A stretch of 64,000 bases of DNA from Vibrio coralliilyticus ATCC BAA-450 (GCF_000176135.1 NZ_ACZN01000015.1:372001-436000), one strand, 5' to 3'; positions 43,914-55,174 are shown, numbered from the stretch's first letter. Numbers and translations are program-made. The notes: generated from the letters alone by a model not told the origin.

Positions 43914-44930
43914 ATGGCAAGAAAACACATTTATATCGCTTACACTGGCGGAACCATCGGCATGAAAAAGTCAGATGACCATGGTTACGTTCCAGTGGCT
44001 GGATTCATGGAAAAACAACTGGCTAGCATGCCAGAGTTCCAGCGCCCAGAAATGCCAGAATTCACTATTCACGAGTATGACCCTCTGATCGATTCATCCG
44101 ATATGACGCCAAAGGACTGGCAGCAAATTGCAGATGATATTCGCGAGAATTACGACAAATACGATGGTTTCGTTATTCTGCATGGCACAGACACGATGGC
44201 GTATACTGCCTCGGCACTGTCTTTCATGCTGGAAAACCTCGGCAAACCTGTGATTGTGACGGGCTCACAAATCCCACTTGCGGAGCTACGTTCGGATGGC
44301 CAGGCCAACCTGCTGAACGCTCTGCACATTGCGGCCAACTACCCAATCAATGAAGTCACTCTGTTCTTCAACAACAAATTGATGCGTGGTAACCGCAGTA
44401 CGAAATCACACGCAGATGGTTTCAATGCCTTTACTTCCCCGAACTTACCACCGTTGTTAGAAGCGGGGATCAACATCCAGATCAGCAACGATATTGTGGT
44501 GGGTGAAAAGCCAGAAGGCGAATTTAAGGTTCATGACATAACACCTCAGCCAATTGGCGTGATCACCATGTACCCGGGCATCTCACACGAAGTGATCCGT
44601 AACACGCTACTTCAGCCAGTCAATGCGATGATCCTACTGACCTTTGGTGTGGGTAATGCGCCGCAAAACCCAGAGCTACTCGCTCACCTTAAGGATGCTT
44701 CAGAGCGTGGTGTTATCGTGGTCAACCTAACTCAATGTTTAGCGGGTAAAGTCAACATGGGTGGCTATGCGACTGGCTGTGCACTGGCTGAAGCTGGTGT
44801 AATTAGTGGTTACGACATGACCCCAGAAGCTGCACTTGCCAAACTGCATTACCTCTTGAGTCAAAATCTGACTTACGAACAGGTCAAAGTCCAAATGCAG
44901 CAAGTACTGCGCGGTGAAATGTCGATATAA
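43914..44930 (+). CDS. ansA: L-asparaginase I (cytoplasmic)
   Basis: The 338-residue enzyme hydrolyses asparagine to aspartate and ammonia. The first catalytic threonine is Thr14 in AYTGGTIGM; the second motif is LHGTDTMAYTAS, with DMTPKDW between. There is no signal peptide, consistent with the low-affinity cytoplasmic type I enzyme. It lies 134 bases after sppA and ends at a terminator. Confidence 0.95.
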   Translation: MARKHIYIAYTGGTIGMKKSDDHGYVPVAGFMEKQLASMPEFQRPEMPEFTIHEYDPLIDSSDMTPKDWQQIADDIRENYDKYDGFVILHGTDTMAYTASALSFMLENLGKPVIVTGSQIPLAELRSDGQANLLNALHIAANYPINEVTLFFNNKLMRGNRSTKSHADGFNAFTSPNLPPLLEAGINIQISNDIVVGEKPEGEFKVHDITPQPIGVITMYPGISHEVIRNTLLQPVNAMILLTFGVGNAPQNPELLAHLKDASERGVIVVNLTQCLAGKVNMGGYATGCALAEAGVISGYDMTPEAALAKLHYLLSQNLTYEQVKVQMQQVLRGEMSI

Positions 44931-44959
44931 CAACATATCTTCAAGAAATTTTACTGATA

Positions 44960-44986
44960 AAAAAGTCGACAATATGTCGACTTTTT
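44960..44986 (+). terminator. Terminator of ansA
   Basis: AAAAAGTCGACA (44960-44971), loop ATA, TGTCGACTTTTT (44975-44986), followed by CTTTTT. Confidence 0.88.
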
Positions 44987-45006
44987 CTTTTTAATTCAGT
45001 GCTCTG

Positions 45007-45912
45007 ATGAGATTCGGCGAGCTTGTTCTGACTGAGGATTCAGTTCATCATACGCTTTTCAATCGCAATCCATTTCACCTTATGCACATCGATCATTCTA
45101 TATGGGTTTGGCTACTATTCAGCGCTTCCATTCTTGCCGCGTTTCTTAAAGCGCCGAAAGCCTCATTGAGTTTGCTTGCAGCAACTCTCCTCGGTGGCTT
45201 GATAGCTGGTGTATTATCACCTCTAGGCTTGATACTCGTAGTTACCTTTCTAGCAGCTACTTACTACCTCAAAAACAAGTCCTCGCTACCACCAGAAATA
45301 CTCTCAACTGTAGTCATCATTGGGAGCCTCGCACTCTTTCTACATTTGGTGCCTGGCTTTAGCAATCCGCAGGTACTTCAAAATGTGCAAGCTGGTCTTC
45401 TGAGTGCCGATTTCAGCATGTATTTGAACCTAGACAAACCACTGGCCTTCTTCGCCCTTCTTTTGGCCTTCCCTGCGTTGCTAGGTGAAAACCGCAAGAT
45501 CAATTATCGAACCATGCTGTTGATATCAATCCCACTGTTCGCTTTACTGCCTATTGCGTCACTGCTAGGAGCAATCAAACCCGAGTTCTCTATCCCCAAC
45601 TGGTGGTGGTTGTTTGCCTTTAACAATCTATTCTTCACCTGTGTCGCTGAAGAAGCCCTGTTCCGTGGTTTTATCCAACAAAAGTTAACGAATAAGTATG
45701 GTGCCTATATCGGCGTTGTAGTCGCGAGTCTGTTATTTGGAGTCGCACACTTTGCAGGCGGCCCATTATTAATTATTTTCGCGTCATTAGCTGGGCTTGG
45801 CTACGGCTTAACCTTCCATACGACTGGAAGACTATGGGCTGCAGTTTTGGTGCACTTTCTATTTAACTTCAGTCACTTGCTCTTTTATACCTACCCAATT
45901 CTTCGTGGATAA
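45007..45912 (+). CDS. CPBP-family intramembrane metalloprotease
   Basis: A protein of up to 301 residues with about eight hydrophobic spans. The CAAX-protease/bacteriocin-processing (CPBP, Abi) signature is present: motif 1 EEALFRG (Glu215, Glu216, Arg220), motif 2 LLFGVAHFAGG and motif 3 VLVHFLFNFSH with the remaining histidine and asparagine. Such proteins are Rce1-like glutamate proteases; the substrate is unknown. The start is uncertain: ATG 45007 or ATG 45082 (MHIDHSIWVW), neither with a good ribosome-binding site. A single gene between terminators. Confidence 0.85.
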   Translation: MRFGELVLTEDSVHHTLFNRNPFHLMHIDHSIWVWLLFSASILAAFLKAPKASLSLLAATLLGGLIAGVLSPLGLILVVTFLAATYYLKNKSSLPPEILSTVVIIGSLALFLHLVPGFSNPQVLQNVQAGLLSADFSMYLNLDKPLAFFALLLAFPALLGENRKINYRTMLLISIPLFALLPIASLLGAIKPEFSIPNWWWLFAFNNLFFTCVAEEALFRGFIQQKLTNKYGAYIGVVVASLLFGVAHFAGGPLLIIFASLAGLGYGLTFHTTGRLWAAVLVHFLFNFSHLLFYTYPILRG

Positions 45913-45925
45913 TAAACAGATACAA

Positions 45926-45955
45926 AAAAAGCCAGCTCACTTGAGCTGGCTTTTT
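45926..45955. terminator. Bidirectional terminator, CPBP gene / serS
   Basis: AAAAAGCCAGCTCA (45926-45939) pairs with TGAGCTGGCTTTTT (45942-45955) between converging genes. Confidence 0.9.
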
Positions 45956-45970
45956 GGTGTTTATTTCAGG

Positions 45971-47374
<1,404 letters not shown>

Positions 47375-48721
47375 TTATTCATAGCGCTTTTGTGGGCTTT
47401 TTGCATCTAAACTAGCCAAGTAATCTAACTTTTCGCCAATTTTCGCCTCTAAGCCTCGGTTTGTAGGAGAATAGTAACGAATCTCCCCCATTTCTGGTGG
47501 TAGATATTTCTCTCCAGCCGCGTAAGCACCGGGTTCGTCATGAGCGTAACGATATTCCGCTCCATAACCAAGATCTTTCATTAAACTTGTCGGAGCATTG
47601 CGAAGATGAGGTGGTACTTCGTACTCAGGTTGATTGTGAGCATCACGCAGGGCTTGTTTCCAAGCGGTATAAACCGCATTACTTTTAGGTGCACAAGCAA
47701 GATATACAATAGCCTGGGCAATGGCTCTCTCACCTTCTGCCGGGCCCACTCTGGTAAAGCAATCCCACGCTGACAGCGCGACCTGCATTGCTCGCGGATC
47801 GGCATTACCAATGTCCTCAGATGCAATCGCTAACAATCGGCGAGCGATATACAAAGGGTCACAACCTGCGGCAATCATACGTGCTGACCAGTAAAGTGCC
47901 GCATCTGGATTCGAACCACGAATCGATTTATGCACTGCTGAGATCAAGTCGTACCAAATGTCTCCTTTGTTATCAAAGCGCGACACTTTTTCGCCAGCCA
48001 CTTCAGCAAGGAGCTCTAACGTGATTTGCTTAACGCCCTTATCATCCTCTTGCGCCATGTCATACAGCAGCTCAAGATAGTTAAGTGACATGCGTGCATC
48101 ACCATTCACTAACTCAGATAAGCGATCCAATACGTTATCGACGAAGTGGGCTTCAAACTGACCTAATCCACGCTCAGCATCACTGATTGCTTGCTCTAAC
48201 GCCAGACGAATATCTTGCTGAGCTAAAGAGGTGAGTTTGTAAACTCGAGCACGCGACAGCAAAGCATTGTTAAGCTCAAAGGAGGGATTCTCCGTTGTCG
48301 CGCCAATAAAAGTCACGGTGCCATCTTCAATATGAGGGAGAAACGCATCTTGTTGGGATTTGTTAAAGCGATGAACCTCATCAACAAACAAAATCGTTCT
48401 TCGACCAGTTAGTTTATTTTCACGAGCTTTATCAATCGCCGCACGAATGTCTTTGACGCCAGAGGTCACCGCTGAAACTCGCTCGACTTCCGCATTGGCA
48501 TAATTTGCCGCAACTTCAGCTAGAGTTGTTTTTCCGGTTCCAGGCGGCCCCCAAAGAATCATCGAATGAATATGACCTGCCTCCAGCGCACGGCGCAGGG
48601 GCTTACCTAGACCAAGAATATGTTGCTGACCGATGTATTGGTCCAGCGTTTCTGGGCGCATTCTAGCAGCAAGGGGACGAAAATCTTCGTCCCCTGAAAA
48701 GTCCAATGAATAGTTGCTCAC
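47375..48721 (-). CDS. rarA: Replication-associated recombination protein RarA (MgsA)
   Basis: The 448-residue clamp-loader-like AAA+ ATPase acts at stalled forks. Walker A GPPGTGKT (58-65), Walker [16 protein letters not shown], sensor GATTENPSF, and the C-terminal RarA domain ([25 protein letters not shown]). It starts with GTG at 48721, with AAGGAA upstream spanning the lolA stop; lolA-rarA-serS is the usual order. Confidence 0.95.
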   Translation of the reverse strand: MSNYSLDFSGDEDFRPLAARMRPETLDQYIGQQHILGLGKPLRRALEAGHIHSMILWGPPGTGKTTLAEVAANYANAEVERVSAVTSGVKDIRAAIDKARENKLTGRRTILFVDEVHRFNKSQQDAFLPHIEDGTVTFIGATTENPSFELNNALLSRARVYKLTSLAQQDIRLALEQAISDAERGLGQFEAHFVDNVLDRLSELVNGDARMSLNYLELLYDMAQEDDKGVKQITLELLAEVAGEKVSRFDNKGDIWYDLISAVHKSIRGSNPDAALYWSARMIAAGCDPLYIARRLLAIASEDIGNADPRAMQVALSAWDCFTRVGPAEGERAIAQAIVYLACAPKSNAVYTAWKQALRDAHNQPEYEVPPHLRNAPTSLMKDLGYGAEYRYAHDEPGAYAAGEKYLPPEMGEIRYYSPTNRGLEAKIGEKLDYLASLDAKSPQKRYE

Positions 48722-48723
48722 TA

Positions 48724-49320
48724 TTAATTCCTTTGGTCGTCGACCTCTACCCCTTCAGGAATGGTAAAGGTAAAGCGATCGGCACTTGGTTTAGCCAGTT
48801 TGATGTTATTAAACTTGAAGGTACTTTTTTGGCCATCTTGCTCTATAACACTAAAGCCTTTCACCGCACCTTTACCATCAATCTCTAGCTTAAACTGCCC
48901 CTGATTGGTGTCCACTGCGGTCGGTACCAGTGTAAACACATCGCCTTGTTGTGACACTTTGTAGTTTTCCCAATCGCTGGCGCGGTTGCGAGTCAGCAGA
49001 ACAAAAGGGGTTTGCTCAGTAGCTTGCTCCTGCCAGTAAATACTAACTTGTTCGATGAAAGGGCTGTAATACCACAAAGATTCACCATCTGACACCAAGA
49101 CATTCTCATCTGGTGACGTGGTAGTCCAACGGAACAAGCTTGGACGCGCAATTTCGACTTTGCCTTCACCTTCCGTCAACATTTCCCCTTCCGGGCTGAT
49201 CAACTGCTGTGAAAAATCCGCACTAAACCCGTCAGTCAGTTGCAGTCGCTGGCCCAATTCATCTTTGGGCGCTGCGATGACGGAGAAGCTAAGGAAAAAC
49301 AACGCGGCTAATTTCTTCAT
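48724..49320 (-). CDS. lolA: Outer-membrane lipoprotein carrier protein LolA
   Basis: The 198-residue periplasmic chaperone ferries lipoproteins from LolCDE to LolB. It has a signal peptide [16 protein letters not shown] (mature from about residue 17) and the half-barrel fold with [24 protein letters not shown] and [16 protein letters not shown]. Its stop is two bases before the rarA start. Confidence 0.95.
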   Translation of the reverse strand: MKKLAALFFLSFSVIAAPKDELGQRLQLTDGFSADFSQQLISPEGEMLTEGEGKVEIARPSLFRWTTTSPDENVLVSDGESLWYYSPFIEQVSIYWQEQATEQTPFVLLTRNRASDWENYKVSQQGDVFTLVPTAVDTNQGQFKLEIDGKGAVKGFSVIEQDGQKSTFKFNNIKLAKPSADRFTFTIPEGVEVDDQRN

Positions 49321-49402
49321 TCTTTATCATCCTATTTCGTCGCGAATACGACGTTATACCTCGGTTTCGATACTGTTTTGACCGGGTAACGTTAACTTTG
49401 TT

Positions 49403-50017
49403 CTACTGACCGCAACACTGTTTGAATTTTTTACCACTACCACACGGGCAATTGTCGTTACGCCCGATATCTTTAAATGGGTTTACACTTTGTGCTTTGG
49501 CACCGACCATGGCTTCATCTGCCGCTTGTGCGACTTCATTAATCATCAAATCCAGCTGACCAAGAAAGTCATTTAGTGCCGGTGGCGTTTCGATACCTGC
49601 CTCTTTCATTTGTGCTTGAGTCTGCTCTTCATCGATTGCCAACATCATTGTGGTTAGCAAAGCTTGTAGCATGCGTAATGTCCCATCACCGATAGACGTT
49701 TCCGCCCATTGCTCTTCGATGGTGGGCCAGAGCATCATAAAACCTTCAGCGAAATCAGCGAGCTGCTCGTCGCTCTGCTCTTCATTAAGCAAGGACAACA
49801 AAGAATATTCATTGCTCTTTAAATAGCTGTATTGCTGATTTATATGACCTTCAACCTCCGCCTTAACAGACTGTGCTTGCTCGGAAAAAAGGCTAGGCAA
49901 CCAACTTTCTGGTGCGAGAGGCTTTGTCGCCAAGTTTGCGGCCAAAGTGATCCCTTCAAGATACAGTGCAGATTCTTCAGTTTTGGATGGTTCAAGTGTC
50001 AGTAGTTGATAAGTCAT
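49403..50017 (-). CDS. YecA-type UPF0149 protein with C-terminal SEC-C motif
   Basis: A 204-residue acidic helical protein of the YecA/YgfB (UPF0149) group. It ends in a SEC-C zinc motif, GRNDNCPCGSGKKFKQCCG, the same metal-binding module found at the end of SecA. The module may mediate ribosome or protein contacts; E. coli YecA binds ribosomes, but transfer of that role is inference. The ATG at 50017 is chosen over a TTG at 50029. Confidence 0.85.
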   Translation of the reverse strand: MTYQLLTLEPSKTEESALYLEGITLAANLATKPLAPESWLPSLFSEQAQSVKAEVEGHINQQYSYLKSNEYSLLSLLNEEQSDEQLADFAEGFMMLWPTIEEQWAETSIGDGTLRMLQALLTTMMLAIDEEQTQAQMKEAGIETPPALNDFLGQLDLMINEVAQAADEAMVGAKAQSVNPFKDIGRNDNCPCGSGKKFKQCCGQ

Positions 50018-50275
50018 TATCTGATTCAATGTTGCTAGATTCTCACGCCATTATAACCCTATGCGCCGCTGTGGGTCACCCAAGTCTTGGTAAGGAACAT
50101 AGACGGCTCCATTGGTTCATTTTTGAGAAGTCGTTCATTTCATTTAACAAACTTAGACCTAAATGGAGTAAATATTCAATTCAATGACTTATTTCACTTT
50201 GAGAATTAGAATGATGAATGCAAAATCCCGTCGATTATAGTTTTAGCAACCTATTTGGATGCAGTCGGGTTAACC

Positions 50276-50818
50276 ATGAAAAAGCACAAACCCAGCGGCT
50301 TTACGCTGATTGAACTGGTGGTCGTGATTGTTATTCTCGGCGTGCTTGCCGTCACCGCCGCCCCCAGATTTTTGAATTACCAACGTGATGCTCATGTTTC
50401 GAGGGCCGACGCTGCGTTTGCCAGTTTTGCCAATGCCATTCAGCTCTATCAAGCGAAATGGCTCATAGAAGGTGAGCCTACCAGTCACGTCGATTATGGG
50501 ATTGAAGACATATACCCTTCTGCACTGGGCTTCCCTATGTCAGTCAATCATGAGCCTTCTGATCCCGCTTTAGGACCTATCCGAGGGGAAGATTGTGTCG
50601 CAATGTGGAATGCACTGATGCAGGTGGATTTAACAATCAGGCCACTGACTTCTACCATATTGCCTTCCGATACCGATATTGTCGCTTGGTATACCGCCAA
50701 CAATGAGTGCACGTATTACTACACCAGCGGCTATGACGAAGATGAAGAGTTCCCGATGTTGCGCTACTCACCCTTAACTGGAGTCATTGAGAAGGCGATC
50801 GGAAGAAATAACGCCTAG
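50276..50818 (+). CDS. Type IV pilin-like / pseudopilin protein
   Basis: A 180-residue prepilin. The leader MKKHKPSG is cleaved by PilD after Gly8, and the mature protein starts with FTLIELVVVIVILGVLAV, with Glu5. The C-terminal part has a Cys pair (GEDCVAMW ... NNECTYYY) like the D-region of pilins. No pilus assembly genes are nearby, so it must use machinery encoded elsewhere (PilD/MSHA/T2SS). The ATG at 50276 is needed for a normal leader; the ribosome-binding site is weak. Confidence 0.85.
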   Translation: MKKHKPSGFTLIELVVVIVILGVLAVTAAPRFLNYQRDAHVSRADAAFASFANAIQLYQAKWLIEGEPTSHVDYGIEDIYPSALGFPMSVNHEPSDPALGPIRGEDCVAMWNALMQVDLTIRPLTSTILPSDTDIVAWYTANNECTYYYTSGYDEDEEFPMLRYSPLTGVIEKAIGRNNA

Positions 50819-50852
50819 TTGTTAGACATCTCGTAATGAAGTCACTAAAATC

Positions 50853-50879
50853 ACGCCTCCTAATTCGGAGGCGTTTTTT
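50853..50879 (+). terminator. Terminator hairpin that contains the dusC ribosome-binding site
   Basis: ACGCCTCC (50853-50860), loop TAATTC, GGAGGCGT (50867-50874), then Ts up to 50879, directly followed by the dusC ATG at 50880. The right arm GGAGG (50867-50871) is also the only Shine-Dalgarno sequence for dusC, eight bases before the ATG. Confidence 0.8.
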
Positions 50880-51833
50880 ATGCGAGTTGTTCTGGGCCCT
50901 ATGGAGGGCGTTTTAGACCATTTGATGCGAGAGATATTAACTGACATCAACGACTATGATCTGTGTGTCACAGAATTCGTTCGCGTGGTCGATCAGTTAT
51001 TGCCAGAACACGTATTCTATCGCCTCTGCCCAGAGCTAAAACAAGGCTCACACACCAAATCCGGTGTCCCAGTTCATATCCAGCTGTTAGGACAAGACCC
51101 TCATTGGATGGCTGAAAATGCGGTTCGCGCCGCTGAACTGGGAGCGAAAGGCGTTGATATCAACTTCGGTTGCCCAGCAAAGCTAGTAAACAAAAGTAAG
51201 GGCGGAGCTGCACTACTTCAGCATCCTGAGCTTATTCATCGCGTGGTCAAAGCCTGTCGTGAAGCCGTACCAGAAGGTACTCCGCTCACAGCCAAAATTC
51301 GCCTTGGTTGGGATAACCCAGAAGATTGCTTCGAGATCGTAGATGCGATTCAAAGCGCTGGTGCAGACGAACTTACTGTTCACGCACGCACAAAAACGGG
51401 TGGTTATAAGGCCAGCGAAATTAAGTGGAACTATATAAACCAGATTCGTCAGCGCTTTACTATTCCATTAATCGCCAATGGGGAGATTTGGAACTACGAA
51501 GATGGCCAAGCCTGTATCAAAGCCACGGGTGTCGACTCTTTAATGGTATGCCGTGGCGCATTCAATGTGCCTAACTTAGGCAATGTGGTTAAGCACAACC
51601 ATACCGTGATGCCTTGGACAGAAGTGGTCAAACTGCTGCTGCTTTACTCGCAGTACGAAATGAAAGGCGATAAAGGCCTCTACTACCCGAACCGCGTCAA
51701 ACAATGGTTCTCCTACTTACGACACGAGTACCCTGAAGCCAACGAACTCTTTCGTGAAATTCGTACCTTTAACAAGGCTGAACCAATCGTAGAACGTATT
51801 AAGGAATACCAAACTCAGTTATGTGTGGCCTAA
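50880..51833 (+). CDS. dusC: tRNA-dihydrouridine(16) synthase
   Basis: The 317-residue FMN enzyme reduces U16 of tRNA. The catalytic Cys98 is in INFGCPAKLVNKSKGG; other Dus marks are LGPMEGVLDHLMRE, VHARTKTGGYKA and IANGEIWNYEDG. The length matches E. coli DusC. The stop overlaps the stop of the converging cyclase gene by four bases (51830-51833). Confidence 0.94.
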   Translation: MRVVLGPMEGVLDHLMREILTDINDYDLCVTEFVRVVDQLLPEHVFYRLCPELKQGSHTKSGVPVHIQLLGQDPHWMAENAVRAAELGAKGVDINFGCPAKLVNKSKGGAALLQHPELIHRVVKACREAVPEGTPLTAKIRLGWDNPEDCFEIVDAIQSAGADELTVHARTKTGGYKASEIKWNYINQIRQRFTIPLIANGEIWNYEDGQACIKATGVDSLMVCRGAFNVPNLGNVVKHNHTVMPWTEVVKLLLLYSQYEMKGDKGLYYPNRVKQWFSYLRHEYPEANELFREIRTFNKAEPIVERIKEYQTQLCVA

Positions 51834-53296
51834 AACACTAACCTGTTTTTACCACTGTTTTTGGCCTCATAAAGCTTTTCGTCAGCGGCTTTGAATAGAC
51901 GTTCAAAGTCGCTGTTTTCTTCAGTTCTGACTATCTCGACTCCCCCCGAGACCGTGAATCCCCCCTCGACAACATTTGCAGAATATCGACTGATCGCTTC
52001 GCGGACACGCTCCATCGTCATGCGCATCTTTTCAACATCTCGACCACGAAGATAAACCACGAATTCTTCGCCACCAAACCGTGCTACAGCATCACTGTCG
52101 CGAATATTTTTTTCAATTTGCTCCGCCATAAAACAGATCGCATCGTCACCGACATCATGGCCATAAGCGTCATTGATCGATTTAAAGTTATCAATATCCA
52201 GCACAGAAAGCGCAAGATACTCACTATGAGTTGTGTTTCGAAGGAAGGCTTCCATTCCACGCCGGTTTAGCAGCCCTGTCATCGGGTCTCTGGCCGCAAG
52301 TTCTCGAAAATAACTGCGTTCAACTCGTGTATTGACATAAAAAAGTACCGTCACCAACAATATGTAGAGCGACCCCGTGACAATCAAGCTGTACTTTTCA
52401 AACACAAAGAAATTCTTAATCTCGGCTCGCAAATCCAGTTCGTAATACAACATATGGCTAGAGACAATGCCGTTGATCCCAAGTACGTATTCTCTAACGG
52501 CTCTTCCAGAAGGCTTTGAATTTGAAGTGTTTATAAGATGAATATCGCTTGCTAATTTGACTTCAGATTGCAGCAAGCGCGCAAGATCAATCTGCAAGGT
52601 AAGGAGACCTTCATAATCGATCTGACTAACAACCGGAGAACTAATGTTCAAGCGCTTCTTGGCGGGATTGGTTAACGTTTCAGGACCATAGATGACAATA
52701 TTATCCTTACTAATATCGTGTTTCCTAAATAAACCACGCGCTCGAACTAATGTACTATTCAATAGGGGCTTGGTAATCTGTTTTGCAAGCGTATCTGGCG
52801 ACGACATGATGAAACCATCGAAATCAATGTAGTGAACACCCGATAAAAAATCATCAATATCATGTAAGAATGAGAGAAGCGGCGCCATAGACACATGGTC
52901 GGTCACATTCTGATACAGCGCACTTTCCTGCTGACACAAAGACTTGTCACCCACCAGCATATAACTGATGTCGACTGAAGGAATGTCGAGTGTTTTGTTC
53001 TCTGCCAAAAGGAGGGCGTCAATCGGCCACATTTTACATAAGCCGTCTTCAATCTTCCTGTTGTGCTCCAGTAAAAGGCCAGTTCCTGACTTGTAGTAAT
53101 TACTGAAACTGTAATCCAGCGCAGTAACCACTTTTGTTGCCCGTTCAAGAGAAGTTTCGATGCGCTGATATTCATCATCGATATCGCGATTGACCGCATC
53201 TAGATAGTTTTTTACCGTGAGAGCAAGCAATATGCTGGCGATCACTGCGGGAACAAAAATAACAAACTTAAGACTGAAATGCCCTTTCACCTTCAT
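51830..53296 (-). CDS. Membrane-anchored diguanylate cyclase (GGDEF)
   Basis: The 488-residue protein has a signal anchor (about 10-28), a periplasmic sensor region (about 29-295, CSS-motif/Cache-like), a second span (about 298-320) and a cytoplasmic GGDEF domain. The active site is GGEEF (408-412). An RxxD sequence (RDSD) lies five residues before it, the usual place of the c-di-GMP inhibition site. It should make c-di-GMP in response to an unknown periplasmic signal. There is no EAL domain. Confidence 0.9.
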   Translation of the reverse strand: MKVKGHFSLKFVIFVPAVIASILLALTVKNYLDAVNRDIDDEYQRIETSLERATKVVTALDYSFSNYYKSGTGLLLEHNRKIEDGLCKMWPIDALLLAENKTLDIPSVDISYMLVGDKSLCQQESALYQNVTDHVSMAPLLSFLHDIDDFLSGVHYIDFDGFIMSSPDTLAKQITKPLLNSTLVRARGLFRKHDISKDNIVIYGPETLTNPAKKRLNISSPVVSQIDYEGLLTLQIDLARLLQSEVKLASDIHLINTSNSKPSGRAVREYVLGINGIVSSHMLYYELDLRAEIKNFFVFEKYSLIVTGSLYILLVTVLFYVNTRVERSYFRELAARDPMTGLLNRRGMEAFLRNTTHSEYLALSVLDIDNFKSINDAYGHDVGDDAICFMAEQIEKNIRDSDAVARFGGEEFVVYLRGRDVEKMRMTMERVREAISRYSANVVEGGFTVSGGVEIVRTEENSDFERLFKAADEKLYEAKNSGKNRLVF

Positions 53297-53321
53297 TAGG
53301 GGGAGTGCCTTGCAAATTAAT

Positions 53322-53358
53322 AAAGCCCATTCATAGGATAATCTACAAAATGGGCTTT
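53322..53358 (-). terminator. Likely terminator of the ABC importer operon
   Basis: AAAGCCCATT (53322-53331) pairs with AATGGGCTTT (53349-53358). On the minus strand it is followed by ATTAATTTG, so the T-tract is weak. Confidence 0.5.
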
Positions 53359-53417
53359 AGATAGAAACTTGTTAGAACTCAAAGCAATAAGGTTAAGGTA
53401 TCGTTAACTTCCACTAA

Positions 53418-54212
53418 TCAGTTAAGGAGAAGGCTATCGTCCGCCAGTTCCTCTCCTCTTACTTTAGAGAACATCTCTAATAAATCTGGCACTTGCATAT
53501 TCGCTCTTTGCTCACCTGCTACATCAAGCACAATCTCTCCCTGATGGAGCATCACGGTGCGATCACCACACGCTAGCGCATCCTTCATTGAGTGCGTCAC
53601 CATCATCACGGTCAGATTAAACTCAGTCACAATTTTCTTTGTCAAATCAATGATGAATGCCGCCATTCTTGGATCAAGCGCCGCAGTATGCTCATCAAGT
53701 AATAGCAGCTTGCTATCAGATAGCGTTGCCATCACTAGGCTTACAGCCTGACGCTGACCACCCGATAGCAGGCCGATGTTGTCCCCCAAACGGTCTTCCA
53801 GCCCTAGCCCAAGAATGCTGATACGCTCTTGAAACAGTTTGCGACGCTTACTTGACAAAGACAGACTCCAGCCACGCTTTTTTCCTCGCATATAAGCTAA
53901 AGCCATGTTTTCTTCTATCGTAAGATCACCGCAGGTTCCCGCCAGTGGGTCCTGGAATACTCGAGCACATTGACGCGCTCTTTGATCAACAGTTTGCCGT
54001 GTGACATCCAACTCATTAATGACGACTCGTCCCCCCACCATTGGCGTTTCACCCGTCACAGCTCCTAACAATGTTGACTTACCGGCGCCATTAGAGCCAA
54101 TAACCGTCAAAAATTGATGTTCAGGGACTTCCAGTGAAACACCTTTCAGTGCTGGATTTTCAAGAATGGTTCCAGGATTAAAAGTGACTTGAATGTTCTC
54201 AAGCTGAATCAT
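53418..54212 (-). CDS. ABC transporter ATP-binding protein (TrpXYZ/branched-chain-like)
   Basis: The 264-residue ATPase has Walker A GSNGAGKST (about 39-47), signature LSGGQRQAVSL and Walker B LLLLDEHTAALDP. It powers import with the permease, whose stop overlaps its start (ATGA). Together with the next two genes it forms an importer of the ABC_sub_bind type, related to TrpXYZ systems implicated in tryptophan uptake. The substrate is inference. Confidence 0.88.
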   Translation of the reverse strand: MIQLENIQVTFNPGTILENPALKGVSLEVPEHQFLTVIGSNGAGKSTLLGAVTGETPMVGGRVVINELDVTRQTVDQRARQCARVFQDPLAGTCGDLTIEENMALAYMRGKKRGWSLSLSSKRRKLFQERISILGLGLEDRLGDNIGLLSGGQRQAVSLVMATLSDSKLLLLDEHTAALDPRMAAFIIDLTKKIVTEFNLTVMMVTHSMKDALACGDRTVMLHQGEIVLDVAGEQRANMQVPDLLEMFSKVRGEELADDSLLLN

Positions 54213-55153
54213 GCTGCATCTCCTGATTTTTCTACCTGCTTAGATATGACTTTGTTCTGAGCAGGTGAACTAGGCTTTTTTGATTTGAAGTTTCCTTTTA
54301 GCTTCGGCGCAATCAGCGCAATTGCTACCAAAATCGCTGTAACCAAGTTAAGATCAGAGGCTTGTAGACCAAACATGCCTGTACTTAATGCAAATGCTAC
54401 AGCCAGTCGATATAGCACAGAGCCTACAATAACAGCCAACACAGCCACCCATATCTTTCTTCCAGGAATGAGCGTCTGTCCCAAGATAACTGCAGCAAGA
54501 CCAACAACAATAGTCCCCACTCCAGAAGTCACATCTGCAAAGCTGTTAGTCTGGGCAAATAGAGCACCAGCAAAACCAACAAAGCCATTTGATAGAGCAA
54601 GACCAAAATAAGTGTAAAAGGACGTGCTGCCACCTTGTGCGGATACCATACGCGCATTAACACCCGTTGCACGTAAACCTAAGCCAAAATCACTGTTAAG
54701 GAGCCTAACAACAAACCATGCCGAAACGAGCACGAGTATCCCAACCAACAATGGCCGCATTAGCATCGGGTCACCAATTGCTTCAAATGGAGTCAGAATC
54801 GTTTCTTCCCCCAATAAGGCCATATTCGGGCGACCCATAATGCGAATGTTGATCGAGAATGCAGCGATCATGGTAAGAATGGAGGCGAGAAGATGAAGGA
54901 TCCCACACCTAACCGCTAGAAAAGCCGTCACCCAGCCGGTTGCCGCTCCCGCTAAGATAGCCATTGCGGTTGCAACCCAAGGGTTGATACCCGCAACGAT
55001 TGCCGTCGCAGCCACAGCGGCTCCCATAGGGAAACTGCCGTCAACACTGAGGTCGGGGAAATCCAATACCCGAAAAGTCAGGTAAACGCCCAATGCCACT
55101 AACCCGTAAAGCAGGCCAATCTCAAGCGCACCAAAAAAAGCAAAAGCAGACAT
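54209..55153 (-). CDS. ABC transporter permease (BPD_transp_2 type)
   Basis: The 314-residue protein has about eight or nine spans and the branched-chain-permease pattern (LTFRVLDFPDLSVDGSFPMGAAV near the N-terminus). It ends in a basic cytoplasmic tail (KGNFKSKKPSSPAQNK). AAGGGAG lies upstream of the ATG. A terminator-like hairpin separates it from the binding-protein gene. Confidence 0.88.
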   Translation of the reverse strand: MSAFAFFGALEIGLLYGLVALGVYLTFRVLDFPDLSVDGSFPMGAAVAATAIVAGINPWVATAMAILAGAATGWVTAFLAVRCGILHLLASILTMIAAFSINIRIMGRPNMALLGEETILTPFEAIGDPMLMRPLLVGILVLVSAWFVVRLLNSDFGLGLRATGVNARMVSAQGGSTSFYTYFGLALSNGFVGFAGALFAQTNSFADVTSGVGTIVVGLAAVILGQTLIPGRKIWVAVLAVIVGSVLYRLAVAFALSTGMFGLQASDLNLVTAILVAIALIAPKLKGNFKSKKPSSPAQNKVISKQVEKSGDAA

Positions 55154-55174
55154 AACAACTCCCTTTTCTGCCTT

